DNA of 64,000 nucleotides. Origin: Streptomyces daqingensis. GTDB lineage: Bacteria; Actinomycetota; Actinomycetes; Streptomycetales; Streptomycetaceae. Every line of letters starts with the position of its first letter. Position 1 is the stretch's first letter. Below the pieces are notes generated by a model. The model saw only the letters and a list, made by a program, of their open reading frames with translations, made no database searches and was not told the origin of the DNA. The translations under genes were made by a program, and so were the position numbers. Where the stretch lies: the NCBI RefSeq assembly GCF_014645895.1, contig NZ_BMMP01000012.1, positions 62,001 through 126,000 on the forward strand. The letters run 5' to 3'. This document shows positions 25,982 through 34,024 of the stretch, piece after piece.

Positions 25982-26008
25982 GTCGCGCGGCCGCGCCCGA
26001 ACCACGGA

Positions 26009-26054
26009 CGGCGAGGGCCCTCTTCCCGGAGCTCCGGGAAGAGGGCCCTCGCCG
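26009..26054. terminator. 46-bp perfect palindrome between convergent genes
   Basis: The centre lies between 26031 and 26032; every base from 26009 pairs with its mirror up to 26054, with no mismatch. Half-site reads CGGCGAGGGCCCTCTTCCCG. It sits 28 bases after the membrane-protein stop and 9 before the opposite-strand stop at 26063, so it is a bidirectional terminator. Confidence 0.9.
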
Positions 26055-26062
26055 CTGTCGCG

Positions 26063-27130
26063 TCAGCAGCAGTCCGGCGGCAGCCCGTCGGGGAGGCGTT
26101 CGCCGCCGAAGACCTGGACGGTGGGCTCGTCGCCGCCCAGTGCGGCGACGGCCAGCAGCAGCGAGCCGGCCGTCCACGTCGTGAGCTCCTCCGGCCAGAC
26201 GGCGTCGTCCTCGAAGACGTAGCCCGTCCAGTAGAGACCGCCCTCGGCGCGCAGGTGCTGCACCCACTTGAGTATCTGCAGCGCCCGGTCCGACTCCCCC
26301 ATCGCCCAGAGGGCCAGGGCGAGTTCGGCGCTCTCACCGCCCGTGACCCAGGGGTTGGGCAGCACGCACCGCACGCCCAGGCCGGGCACGACGAACCGGT
26401 CCCACCCCTCGTCGATGCGGGCCCTGGCCTCGTCGCCCCGCAGCACCCCGCCGAGGACGGGGTAGTACCAGTCCATCGAGTAGCGGGACTTGTCGAGGAA
26501 CCGCTCCGGGTGGCAGCGCACGGCATGCCCGAGCTGCCCCAGGGCCAGCTCCCAGCCGGGCTGGCTCTCCTCGCGGTGCTCGGCGAGCGCGAGCGCGCAG
26601 CGCAGCGCCTGGTGCACGGAGGCGGATCCGGTGAGGAGGGCATCGGTGACGGGTGTGCCGTCGGGCTCCCGCTTCCACCCGATCTGCCCGCCGGGCTGCT
26701 GCAGCCGCAGCACGAACTCCATCGCGGACACGACGGCGGGCCACATGCGCTCCAGGAACGCCTCGTCGCCGGTGGAGAGGTAGTGATGCCAGACGCCGAC
26801 GGCGATGTACGCGCAGAAGTTGGTCTCGCGTGCCCGGTCGGTGGGCCGGGAGGCGTCCCCGTCGGCGTAGGCGGCGTACCAGGAGCCGTCGGGCAGCTGG
26901 TGTTCCGCGAGCCAGCGGTAGGCGGCGCCGGCGCTTTCGTGTTCGCCTGCCGTGTCGAGGGCCATGGCCGCCTCGACGTGGTCCCAGGGGTCGAGGTGGC
27001 CGCCGCGGAACCACGGGATCGCCCCGTCCGCGCGCTGCACCGCCAGCAGCCCTCTGACGGTCTGACCGGCCTGCTCGGCGGTCAGCACGCCGTCCAGTAC
27101 GAGGCGTTCGGTGCGCTCCGGGCTCGTCAC
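26063..27130 (-). CDS. Alpha/alpha-toroid protein (prenyltransferase/squalene-cyclase-like fold)
   Basis: 355 residues, no signal peptide. Repeated helix pairs with glycine-rich turns such as 'LLAVQRADGAIPWFRGGH', 'WLAEHQLPDGSWYAAYADG', 'LRLQQPGGQIGWKREPDG' and 'WVQHLRAEGGLYWTG' give an (alpha/alpha)6 barrel. Annotated widely as prenyltransferase repeat protein, but no DXDD or other cyclase motif is visible, so a glycan-active or lipid-linked-sugar role is as likely. GTG at 27128-27130 overlaps the methyltransferase stop (GTGA). Third gene of a glycosyltransferase - methyltransferase - toroid operon. Confidence 0.78.
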   Translation of the reverse strand: MTSPERTERLVLDGVLTAEQAGQTVRGLLAVQRADGAIPWFRGGHLDPWDHVEAAMALDTAGEHESAGAAYRWLAEHQLPDGSWYAAYADGDASRPTDRARETNFCAYIAVGVWHHYLSTGDEAFLERMWPAVVSAMEFVLRLQQPGGQIGWKREPDGTPVTDALLTGSASVHQALRCALALAEHREESQPGWELALGQLGHAVRCHPERFLDKSRYSMDWYYPVLGGVLRGDEARARIDEGWDRFVVPGLGVRCVLPNPWVTGGESAELALALWAMGESDRALQILKWVQHLRAEGGLYWTGYVFEDDAVWPEELTTWTAGSLLLAVAALGGDEPTVQVFGGERLPDGLPPDCC

Positions 27131-27939
27131 GCCTTCCCCCGGCCGGCTGCCTGTGCCCCGGGGGTGGCGGCGGCGGTCCCGTCGGCGGCGGCTGCGGGGT
27201 CCGGTACGCCGGCGGGCAGGTGCGGCTTCGTCGCGTACGCCACGAAGCTCTTGCCGATGAGCGGGTCGAGCGCCCGCTCCGCCAGCCGCGTGGCCAGCGG
27301 CTTCTTCATGATGTCCCAGACCAGCAGCTTGTGGTAGGCCCGCACCGGCAGCGCCGCCTCGTCCCCGTCGCGTTCCACTCCGAACGCGCACTTGAGCCAC
27401 CAGTACGGCGAGTGCAGCCCGTGAGCGTGGTGCGTCCCGTACGGGCGGAGCCCCGACTCCCGCATCTTCCGCAGCAGTTCGTCGGCGCGGTAGATGCGGA
27501 TGTGACCACCCTCGACCTCGTGGTACGCGTCGCTGAGGGCCCAGCAGACCTTCTCCGGCCCGTAGCGCGGGACGGTCACCGCGATCCGGCCGCCCGGCCG
27601 CAGCACGCGGACCATCTCCGCCAGCACGCCCTTGTCGTCGGGGATGTGCTCCATGACCTCGGAGATGATCACGACGTCGAAGCTGTCGTCCGGGAACGGC
27701 AGCGCCAGCGCGTCTCCCTCCATGGCGGTGGCGCTCGCGCCCGCGGGCGCCTCCCCCGCCTCCGCCATGGCGGCGAACCAGGAGGCGACCTCGCGGATCT
27801 CCTCCGCGTTGCGGTCGAGAGCGACGACGCGTGCTCCGCGCCGGTAGCACTCGAAAGCGTGCCGCCCGGCACCGCAGCCGAGGTCGAGTACACGGTCTCC
27901 GGGTGCGAGCGGGAAGCGGGAGAAGTCGACGGTCAGCAC
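27127..27939 (-). CDS. Class I SAM-dependent methyltransferase
   Basis: 270 residues, GTG start after AGAGGCAG. 'GDRVLDLGCGAGRHAFECYRR' is the SAM-binding motif, 'ARVVALDRNAEEI' the acidic strand, 'FDVVIISEVMEHIPDDKGVL' and 'LRPGGRIAVTVPRYGPEKV' motifs follow (Methyltransf_11 type). C-terminal third has Trp/His-rich 'THHAHGLHSPYWWLKCAFG' and a helical region that may touch membrane. Coupled to the toroid protein. Likely methylates a sugar or lipid-linked intermediate built by the neighbouring glycosyltransferase; this is inference from the operon. Confidence 0.85.
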   Translation of the reverse strand: MLTVDFSRFPLAPGDRVLDLGCGAGRHAFECYRRGARVVALDRNAEEIREVASWFAAMAEAGEAPAGASATAMEGDALALPFPDDSFDVVIISEVMEHIPDDKGVLAEMVRVLRPGGRIAVTVPRYGPEKVCWALSDAYHEVEGGHIRIYRADELLRKMRESGLRPYGTHHAHGLHSPYWWLKCAFGVERDGDEAALPVRAYHKLLVWDIMKKPLATRLAERALDPLIGKSFVAYATKPHLPAGVPDPAAAADGTAAATPGAQAAGRGKA

Positions 27940-27978
27940 TGTGTCTGCCTCTGCTTTCGGCGAGTTGGCGGAGAGGGC

Positions 27979-28040
27979 GGGGGCGGTCGCACGGCAGGCG
28001 GGCGGTCGCACGGCAGGCGGGCGGGCGGCCGCCTGCCGTG
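27979..28040 (-). repeat. Direct repeat and 12-bp hairpin between glycosyltransferase and methyltransferase genes
   Basis: The unit CGGGCGGTCGCACGGCAGG occurs twice in tandem (from about 27979 and 27998). The second copy forms a hairpin with downstream sequence: arms 28009-28020 (CACGGCAGGCGG) and 28029-28040, 12 bp, 8-base loop. Placed right after the glycosyltransferase stop, it may attenuate transcription into the methyltransferase. Confidence 0.6.
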
Positions 28041-28049
28041 ACGGAGGGC

Positions 28050-29498
28050 TCAGCGCGGCACGCTCAGCACCGGCCCGTCCCGGTGTGCGGCGGCGTGCGG
28101 GCGTCCGGCGAGGGCGGCGCGGTAGTGCGCCGCAGTGCCCCGGGCGGCCTGCTCCCAGGTGAAGCGGCTCAGCACCCGTTCGCGCCCCGCGGTTCCCAGC
28201 CGGACGCGGAGTTCGGGGTCGCCCATCAGGCGGCCCAGCGCGGCGGCCAGAGCGCCCGCGTCGCCGGGCGGCACGGCCAGGCACGTGTCGCCGTCGTCGC
28301 CGGCGACCTCCGGCAGGGCCCCGCCCGTGGTGGCGACCAGGGGAGTGCCCGTCGCCATCGCCTCCACCGCGGGCAGCGAGAAACCCTCGTACAGCGAGGG
28401 CACGCAGGCGACTTGGGCCGTGCGGACCAGGCCGGCGAGCTCGGCGTCGCTGATGCCCTTGACGAACTCCACGGCGTGCTCGAGTCCGTAGCGCCGCATC
28501 GCGTCCGCCACGGGCCCCTCCGAAGGGCGCTTTCCGACGACGACGAGGTGCGCGTCCTCGACTTCCGTACGCAGCTTGGCGAGTGCCTCCACCAGATGCA
28601 CGAGGCCCTTGAGGGGCACGTCCGCGCTGGAGGTGGTGACGATGCGTCCGGGCACCTCGGGGACCGCCGGGTCGGGCGCGAACAGCTCCGTGTCGGCGCC
28701 GATGTGGACGACGTGGATGCGCTCCGGACGCACGCCGAGGTGGTCGGTGATCTCCTGCCCGGAGGTGCCGGAGACGGTGAGCACCGACGGCAGCCTCCGA
28801 GCCACGCGCCGCTGCATCCGCGTGAAGCCGTACCAGCGGCGCACGGACGCGCGGGCACGGCGGCTCGTGGCGGCGTCCAGCTCCAACTGCCGGTCGACGG
28901 TGATGGGATGGTGGATCGTCGTGACCAGCGGGGCACCGAGATCGCCCAACAGGCCGTAGCCGAGCGTCTGGTTGTCGTGGACGACGTCGAACTCGCCGCG
29001 CCGGGCGGCGAGATGACGGCGGGCGCGCAGCGAGAACGTGAGGGGCTCCGGGAAGCCGCCGGTCCACATCGTCGCCACCTCCAGCCAGTCCACCCAGTCC
29101 CGGTACTCGCCGCGGCCCGGCGTCCGGAAGGGATCGGGCTGGCGGTACAGGTCGAGGCTGGGGAGTTCGGTGAGGGTGACGCCCTCGTCGAGCACGGGGT
29201 AGGGCTGGGCGCCGAGCACCTCGACGCTGTGCCCCAGCCTGGCCAGTTCGCGGGACAGGTGGCGCACGTAGACGCCCTGGCCGCCGCAGAACGGGTTGCC
29301 CTTGTAGCTCAACATGGCGATGCGCAGAGGTCTTTCGCCGCCGCTCCCGTACAGGCCGGACACGGAGGCCGGCTCGGCGCCCGCCACCGCGGACGTTCCG
29401 GCAGGCGATTCCGGCTCCTGGACCCGGGCGGCGGACCCGCCGGGGCCGGCCCCGGCAGTCGAACCGGTACGGGCGTCCCGTACGGCCTCTGCGGTCAC
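28050..29498 (-). CDS. GT4-family glycosyltransferase
   Basis: 482 residues, GTG start with AAGGGGG upstream. After a 55-residue Gly/Ala/Pro-rich leader comes a GT-B fold: 'MLSYKGNPFCGGQGVYVRHL' (acceptor side, GGxG loop), 'DVVHDNQTLGYGLLGDLGAP', 'TTIHHPITVDRQLELD', then donor side 'IVTTSSADVPLKGLVHLVEAL', 'ELAGLVRTAQVACVPSLYEG' and the EX7E motif in 'SLYEGFSLPAVEAMA'. It should transfer a sugar from a nucleotide donor, retaining configuration. First of three genes in a conserved actinomycete set of unknown product. Confidence 0.88.
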   Translation of the reverse strand: MTAEAVRDARTGSTAGAGPGGSAARVQEPESPAGTSAVAGAEPASVSGLYGSGGERPLRIAMLSYKGNPFCGGQGVYVRHLSRELARLGHSVEVLGAQPYPVLDEGVTLTELPSLDLYRQPDPFRTPGRGEYRDWVDWLEVATMWTGGFPEPLTFSLRARRHLAARRGEFDVVHDNQTLGYGLLGDLGAPLVTTIHHPITVDRQLELDAATSRRARASVRRWYGFTRMQRRVARRLPSVLTVSGTSGQEITDHLGVRPERIHVVHIGADTELFAPDPAVPEVPGRIVTTSSADVPLKGLVHLVEALAKLRTEVEDAHLVVVGKRPSEGPVADAMRRYGLEHAVEFVKGISDAELAGLVRTAQVACVPSLYEGFSLPAVEAMATGTPLVATTGGALPEVAGDDGDTCLAVPPGDAGALAAALGRLMGDPELRVRLGTAGRERVLSRFTWEQAARGTAAHYRAALAGRPHAAAHRDGPVLSVPR

Positions 29499-29871
29499 TC
29501 ACGGCCCCCTTCATGGCTGTGCTTCGCCGGAGCGTAGCCGCCGGATGCCCCGCACGTTGACGGAAGGCCGGGCCGGCCGGGCCGCTCCGACCCTCGGGGC
29601 AAGAATTTACCGGCCAGTCACTTTCTCCGAGCACCGGGAGCGGGTGATTCGCGCCACCCGGCGCCCACGACGGTCCGCCGCGCCGCCGCGCCGCCGGAAC
29701 CACGGACGTCGCGGAGCTCTGCGTGCAGGACGAACGGCCGCGGCCGCCCGCCCCGGGACCGCGAACGGCCCGCCGCCGTCCCGTCCGCCGAACTCCCGCT
29801 CCCCGCACGCCTCCTGGCACCCGGGCGCATTGAGGGGATGGGCCAGGTTCGGAGTCGGTACGTTCGCACCC
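29499..29871. other. Divergent intergenic region
   Basis: 373 bases between the glycosyltransferase start and the MBL-fold gene start. An AT-richer patch near 29605-29625 (AAGAATTTACCGG) is a promoter candidate. No gene or strong dyad seen. Confidence 0.4.
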
Positions 29872-30480
29872 ATGCGGATCACCAAGTACACCCATGCATG
29901 TGTACGGCTCGAACACGACGGCCGCGTGCTCGTCATCGATCCGGGGACGTGGAGCGAGCCCGCGGCCCTCACCGGCGCCGACGCCGTACTGGTGACGCAC
30001 GAGCACGCGGACCACGTCGACGTCCTCCGCCTCGCCGGGCTCGGCGTGCCGGTCTACGCCCCCGCCGAGGCGGACATCCCGGGCCTGGAGGTGGTCGGGG
30101 TGTCCTCCGGTGGGGAGTTCACCGCCGCAGGCTTCCGCGTACGGGCGGTCGGCGGTCGTCACGCCTTCGTTTACGGCGGCAGGCCCGACTGCGCGAACCT
30201 CGGCTACATCGTCGAGTCCGACTGGCCGGACACGGTCTACCACCCCGGGGACTCGCTGCACGTGCCCGAAGTGCCGGTCGACACGCTCATGGTTCCGGCA
30301 CAGGGATCGTGGATGAGCACCGCGGAGGCGATCGGCTTCGTCGACGCGGTCGGGCCCCGGCGGGCGTTCGCCGTACACGACGGGCAGCTCGACGAACGCG
30401 GGCTCAGCAGCGTCAACGGCTGGCTCGCCGGGGAGACCGACTCCGGCTACCGGTACCTCCGGCCGGGCGAAACCCTTTGA
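29872..30480 (+). CDS. MBL-fold metallo-hydrolase
   Basis: 202 residues. 'VLVTHEHADHVDVLRLAG' is the HxHxDH metal motif near residue 43; 'VGGRHAFVYGG', 'TVYHPGDSLHVPE' and 'AFAVHDGQLDERG' give the remaining His/Asp ligands of a beta-lactamase-fold hydrolase of the UlaG-like small type. Start is the ATG at 29872 ('MRITKYTHACVRLEHDG' is the common opening of these proteins). Substrate unknown; a general phosphodiesterase or lactonase role is possible. Confidence 0.87.
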   Translation: MRITKYTHACVRLEHDGRVLVIDPGTWSEPAALTGADAVLVTHEHADHVDVLRLAGLGVPVYAPAEADIPGLEVVGVSSGGEFTAAGFRVRAVGGRHAFVYGGRPDCANLGYIVESDWPDTVYHPGDSLHVPEVPVDTLMVPAQGSWMSTAEAIGFVDAVGPRRAFAVHDGQLDERGLSSVNGWLAGETDSGYRYLRPGETL

Positions 30481-30518
30481 GCGGGGCGAATCCTGAGCAG
30501 ACTCGGTCAGGGAACGCC

Positions 30519-31430
30519 TCAGACGGGCGGCTGCCCCGACGCCGGCGTGAAGCGGACAGGCGTACCGGGTACCGCCTGCGCCGCCGCGGCGAGGGCCCCC
30601 CGCAGCGCGACGCCGATCACCGGGTAGCCCCCGGTGACGGGGTGGTCGGCGAGGAAGACGACGGGACGCCCCTCGGGCGGCACCTGGAGGGCACCCGCCA
30701 CCATGCCCTCGCTGGGCAGTTCGGCCGGCTCCGCGCGTTCGAGGACGGGCCCTTCGAGCCGCAGGCCGACGCGGTTGCTGTCGGCGGAGACCCGGTACTC
30801 GCCGGTGAGCAGGGTGCGCAGCGCCTCGGGTGTGAACCAGTCCGCGCGGGGCCCCGGGACGACGGGCAGCAGCAGCTCCCGGGGCGGGGCGGCCCATGGT
30901 GCGGCATCGGCGTGGGCGGCGACCGCGCCGTCGTGCCCGCCGGACGCGGTGCTCCCGCCGAGCGGGAGGCGGTCTCCGTCCCGCAGCGGGCCCGGGCCGA
31001 GCCCGGAGAGCAGGTCGGTGGAGCGGCTGCCCAGGACGGGCTCCGCGTCGACTCCACCCGAGAAGGCCAGGTAGGAGCGCACCCCGAAGCCGGCGGGGCC
31101 CACTTCCAGCACCGCGCCCGCCGGTAGCCGGAACGGCACACCCCAGGGCGCGGGCCGCCCGTCGACGCTCACCGTGCAGGAGGCGCCCGTCACCGCCGCG
31201 CGGACAGCGGCACCGTCCCCGGCGACGGCGCGCACGGCGCAGCCGTTCACCGTCGTCTCCAGGGTCGCGGCGCCGTCGGGGTTGCCGAGGAGCCTGTTGG
31301 CGAGCAGATGGGCCGGCTCGTCCAGCGCGCCCGACCGGGGCACGCCGAGGTGCGCGTGGCCGGGGCGGCCCAGGTCCTGGACGGTGGTCAGAGCCCCGGC
31401 GCGGACGACGTGCAGCTCCACGGCGTTCAC
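30519..31430 (-). CDS. pxpC: 5-oxoprolinase subunit C (KipA-like carboxyltransferase domain)
   Basis: 303 residues. Urea-amidolyase/allophanate-hydrolase subunit 2 fold: 'VVRAGALTTVQDLGRPGHAH' at the start, 'GVPRSGALDEPAHLLANRLLG' and 'ESNRVGLRLEGP'-type sequence ('SADSNRVGLRLEGPVLE') in the second half, 'HPVTGGYPVIGV' near the end. PxpABC convert 5-oxoproline (pyroglutamate) to glutamate with ATP. GTG start at 31428-31430 overlaps the pxpB stop. Its partner domains are in the next two genes. Confidence 0.9.
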   Translation of the reverse strand: MNAVELHVVRAGALTTVQDLGRPGHAHLGVPRSGALDEPAHLLANRLLGNPDGAATLETTVNGCAVRAVAGDGAAVRAAVTGASCTVSVDGRPAPWGVPFRLPAGAVLEVGPAGFGVRSYLAFSGGVDAEPVLGSRSTDLLSGLGPGPLRDGDRLPLGGSTASGGHDGAVAAHADAAPWAAPPRELLLPVVPGPRADWFTPEALRTLLTGEYRVSADSNRVGLRLEGPVLERAEPAELPSEGMVAGALQVPPEGRPVVFLADHPVTGGYPVIGVALRGALAAAAQAVPGTPVRFTPASGQPPV

Positions 31431-32173
31431 GCGTCGTCCCCCTCCTCAGGCCGCGGTGCCGCTCCGGTGCCGTCCTCCGGGACGAAGCGGACCCGCGTGC
31501 CCGGTGCGAGCAGAGCTGCCGGCTCGCGCTCGGTGTCCCACAGCACGGTGCGCACGGCTGTGCCGATGAGCTGCCAGCCGCCGGGCGAGGACCGCGGGTA
31601 GACGCCGGTGTACGGCCCGGCGAGCCCCACGGCGCCCGCCGGGACGCGGGTGCGCGGATCGGAGCGGCGCGGTACGTGGTACTTCTCCGGCAGCCCCGTC
31701 AGATAGCCGAATCCGGGGGCGAAGCCGCAGAAGGCCACCCGGAAGTCGGTGGCGGCGTGGATCCGGGCGACCTCTTCGGGGGCGACACCCCACATCGCGG
31801 CGACGTCGTCCAGGTCGGGCCCGTCGTAGCGGACGGGGATCTCCACAGCGGGCCCGGCGCTGCGCACGAGCGGGGGGACGTCCCACTCGGCCAGCGACGC
31901 GGCGAGCCGCTGCGGCTCGGCCAGCCCGTCCAGCAGTACGGTGCGTGCGCCCGGCACGATCTCGGTGACCTCCGGCAGGCGGCCGGCGTCGCGGCGGCGG
32001 AGCAGCTCGGCGTGGAACGCCTCGGCCACCTCTCCGTCGGGCAACTCCACGAGCAGGGCGTCCCGGCCGACGGGGAGCACGACCGGCCGGGGTGCGGCGT
32101 CCGCCGCCCTGTGTCCGTCACCCGCGCGCGTGACGGCGGCCCGGCTCTCCGCTCCCGTGTCCGTGCCGGTCAT
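31427..32173 (-). CDS. pxpB: 5-oxoprolinase subunit B (KipI-like)
   Basis: 248 residues. Allophanate-hydrolase subunit 1 fold: 'VPPLVRSAGPAVEIPVRYDG', 'FCGFAPGFGYLTGLPEKYHV', 'PRRSDPRTRVPAGAVGLAG' and 'YPRSSPGGWQLIGTA', all family hallmarks. Extra 30-residue Ala/Arg-rich leader. ATG at 32171-32173 overlaps the pxpA stop as ATGA, and its own stop overlaps pxpC, so the three subunits are translated in a coupled way. Confidence 0.9.
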   Translation of the reverse strand: MTGTDTGAESRAAVTRAGDGHRAADAAPRPVVLPVGRDALLVELPDGEVAEAFHAELLRRRDAGRLPEVTEIVPGARTVLLDGLAEPQRLAASLAEWDVPPLVRSAGPAVEIPVRYDGPDLDDVAAMWGVAPEEVARIHAATDFRVAFCGFAPGFGYLTGLPEKYHVPRRSDPRTRVPAGAVGLAGPYTGVYPRSSPGGWQLIGTAVRTVLWDTEREPAALLAPGTRVRFVPEDGTGAAPRPEEGDDA

Positions 32174-32922
32174 GCGAAGGCTTTCAGCGTGACGTCCGCG
32201 CCGCCCAGCTCGGCCCGGATCCGGCGGGCCAGCTGTGCGGCGCCGGGGGTGTCCCCGTGGAGGCACAGCGAGCGGGCGGGCAGCCGCAGGGGCGTGCCGT
32301 CGACGGCCGTGACCTCCTCGCCGCGGGCGATGGCGAAGCAGCGCGCGATGATCCGCTCGGGGTCGTCGAGCAGCGCGCCGGGCTCGGTGCGGGGCACCAG
32401 CGTGCCGTCCGGACGGTAACCGCGGTCGGCGAACGCCTCGTTCACGACCGGCAGCCCGGCGGCCGCCGCGGCGGAGTGCAGTTCCGAACCGGGGAGCCCC
32501 AGCACGGGCAGGGTCCCGCCCGCCAGGCGGATGCCCTCGACGACGGCCGCTGCCTGCCCGGCGTCCCGCACGCAGCGGTTGTAGAGCGCTCCGTGCGGCT
32601 TGACGTAGCGGACGGCGGAGCCCGCCGCGCGGGCGAAGATCTCCAGAGCGCCGATCTGGTACGCGACCTCGGCTGCGAGGTCGGCGGCGGGTACGTCCAT
32701 GGAGCGGCGTCCGAAGCCCGCCAGGTCGCGGTAGGAGACCTGGGCCCCGATGCTCACGCCCGCGGCAACGGCGCGCTCGCAGACATGGCGCATGGTCACG
32801 GGGTCCCCGGCGTGGAATCCGCAGGCGACGTTGGCGCTGGTGACCGAGGTGAGCAGGGCGTCGTCGTCGGTGAGCTGCCACCGCCCGAAGCCCTCTCCGA
32901 GGTCGGCGTTGAGGTCGATCAT
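32170..32922 (-). CDS. pxpA: 5-oxoprolinase subunit A (LamB/YcsF family)
   Basis: 250 residues. 'MIDLNADLGEGFGRW' at the start and 'SVTSANVACGFHAGDPVTM', 'HGALYNRC' and 'EAFADRGYRPDGTLV' are the LamB/YcsF signatures. I take ATG 32920-32922, giving the family-typical N-terminus; an upstream start would add residues through the operator. First gene of pxpABC, divergent from a GntR regulator with a palindromic site 18 bases upstream of the start. Confidence 0.92.
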   Translation of the reverse strand: MIDLNADLGEGFGRWQLTDDDALLTSVTSANVACGFHAGDPVTMRHVCERAVAAGVSIGAQVSYRDLAGFGRRSMDVPAADLAAEVAYQIGALEIFARAAGSAVRYVKPHGALYNRCVRDAGQAAAVVEGIRLAGGTLPVLGLPGSELHSAAAAAGLPVVNEAFADRGYRPDGTLVPRTEPGALLDDPERIIARCFAIARGEEVTAVDGTPLRLPARSLCLHGDTPGAAQLARRIRAELGGADVTLKAFA

Positions 32923-32939
32923 CCCTGTCAACCTACGGG

Positions 32940-32952
32940 ATTGTTGAACAAT
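32940..32952. promoter_or_regulatory. GntR-family operator candidate between pxpA and gntR
   Basis: ATTGTTGAACAAT is a perfect inverted repeat with a single central base. It fits the TNGTNNNACNA pattern of FadR-subfamily GntR operators and lies between the divergent pxpA and gntR genes. A similar word TCGTTGAACGA (33751-33761) lies at the 3' end of gntR. Confidence 0.7.
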
Positions 32953-33028
32953 ACGGCAAGGGGGATGTTGTCTAGCCTGCACTTGTGGGATTCACTGGGG
33001 CGGACCAGCCGCACGAAGGAAGAACACC

Positions 33029-33757
33029 ATGACCGCCGACGCCGGCTCCGGCCTGGAGCTGACCGAACTCGCCGCCGACCGGGCTCTGTTGGGGCGCACC
33101 AGCACCGCCGAGCGCGTCGCCGGCATCCTGCGCGAGCGCATCGCCCAGGGCTTCTTCCTCCCCGGTGTCCGGCTGTCCGAGGAGCGCATCGGCAGCGCCC
33201 TCGGTGTCTCCCGCAACACTCTCCGTGAGGCGTTCCGGCTGCTGACGCACGAGCGGCTGCTCGTCCACCGGCTCAACAAGGGCGCGTTCGTACGGGTCCT
33301 CTCGGCGGCGGACATCGCGGACATCTACCGGGTGCGGAAGCTCGTGGAGTGCGCGGCCGTCCGGGGCCTGGGCGAGCCGCCCCACCCGCTGAAGGACGTC
33401 GCCGCCGCGGTCGAGGCCGGCGAGCAGGCCGCGGCCCGAAGCCAGTGGAACGACTGCGGCACCGCCAACATCCACTTCCACCAGGCCCTCGCCGGTCTCG
33501 CGGGCAGCGAGCGCACCGACGACCTGATGCGCGGCGTCCTGGCCGAACTGCGCCTGGCCTTCCATGTGATGGACGATCCCCGCCGCTTCTACGAGCCCTA
33601 CCTCGCCCGCAACCGCGAGATCCTCACCTCGCTGGAGAACGGCGACGCGGCCGCGGCCGAGCGCATGCTCGGCTACTACCTGGAGGACTCGCGGCGGCAG
33701 GTGATCGAGGCCTACCCGGAGCAGCCGGCGCACGGCTCCGGCTCCGGCCTTCGTTGA
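33029..33757 (+). CDS. GntR-family regulator, FadR/FCD type
   Basis: 242 residues; GAAGGAAGAAC upstream of the ATG. N-terminal winged helix: 'RVAGILRERIAQGFFLPGVR', 'LSEERIGSALGVSRNTLREA' and 'LLVHRLNKGAFVRVLS'. C-terminal all-helical FCD domain with ligand/metal residues ('DIYRVRKLVECAAVRGL', 'NIHFHQALAGLAG', 'EPYLARNREILTSLENGD'). Divergent from pxpABC, so it most likely controls 5-oxoproline use and perhaps itself; the effector might be 5-oxoproline or glutamate (inferred). Confidence 0.88.
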   Translation: MTADAGSGLELTELAADRALLGRTSTAERVAGILRERIAQGFFLPGVRLSEERIGSALGVSRNTLREAFRLLTHERLLVHRLNKGAFVRVLSAADIADIYRVRKLVECAAVRGLGEPPHPLKDVAAAVEAGEQAAARSQWNDCGTANIHFHQALAGLAGSERTDDLMRGVLAELRLAFHVMDDPRRFYEPYLARNREILTSLENGDAAAAERMLGYYLEDSRRQVIEAYPEQPAHGSGSGLR

Positions 33758-33957
33758 ACGATCCGCCCGAGTAGCGCGGCCTCACGTCGCGCGGCTCCCG
33801 GCCGTGCTTCAACCCCGGGAAGGAGCCGCCGTCCGCGGGGCACGTCCCGTCCCGTGTGTGACCCCCGGACGGATGAGAACCCGGAAGGTGCGCGGCCCCG
33901 GTCCGCCGCCGGGCCCCGGTCTGGCAGCCGCCGACCGGCGAGGGCGCCTGCGGCGCG

Positions 33958-34000
33958 CCGCGCGGGCAGCGCGGGCAGCGCGGGCAGCGCGGGCAGCGCG
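33958..34000 (+). repeat. Nine-base tandem repeat, about 4.5 copies
   Basis: GCGGGCAGC-type 9-base units repeat from about 33958 to 34000, just upstream of the ribosome site of the methyltransferase gene at 34025. In frame it would read Ala/Gly/Ser repeats if translation began earlier; I place it outside the gene. Confidence 0.7.
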
Positions 34001-34024
34001 AACGAGCAGGGAGGTGGCCCGGCA

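Noticed and set aside
27940..30897. Minus-strand open frame of over 1200 codons spanning the glycosyltransferase and MBL genes
   Set aside because: Arg/Pro/Gly-rich shadow translation; only its 3' part (27127-27939) is a real methyltransferase in that frame. The other genes show clear family motifs in other frames.
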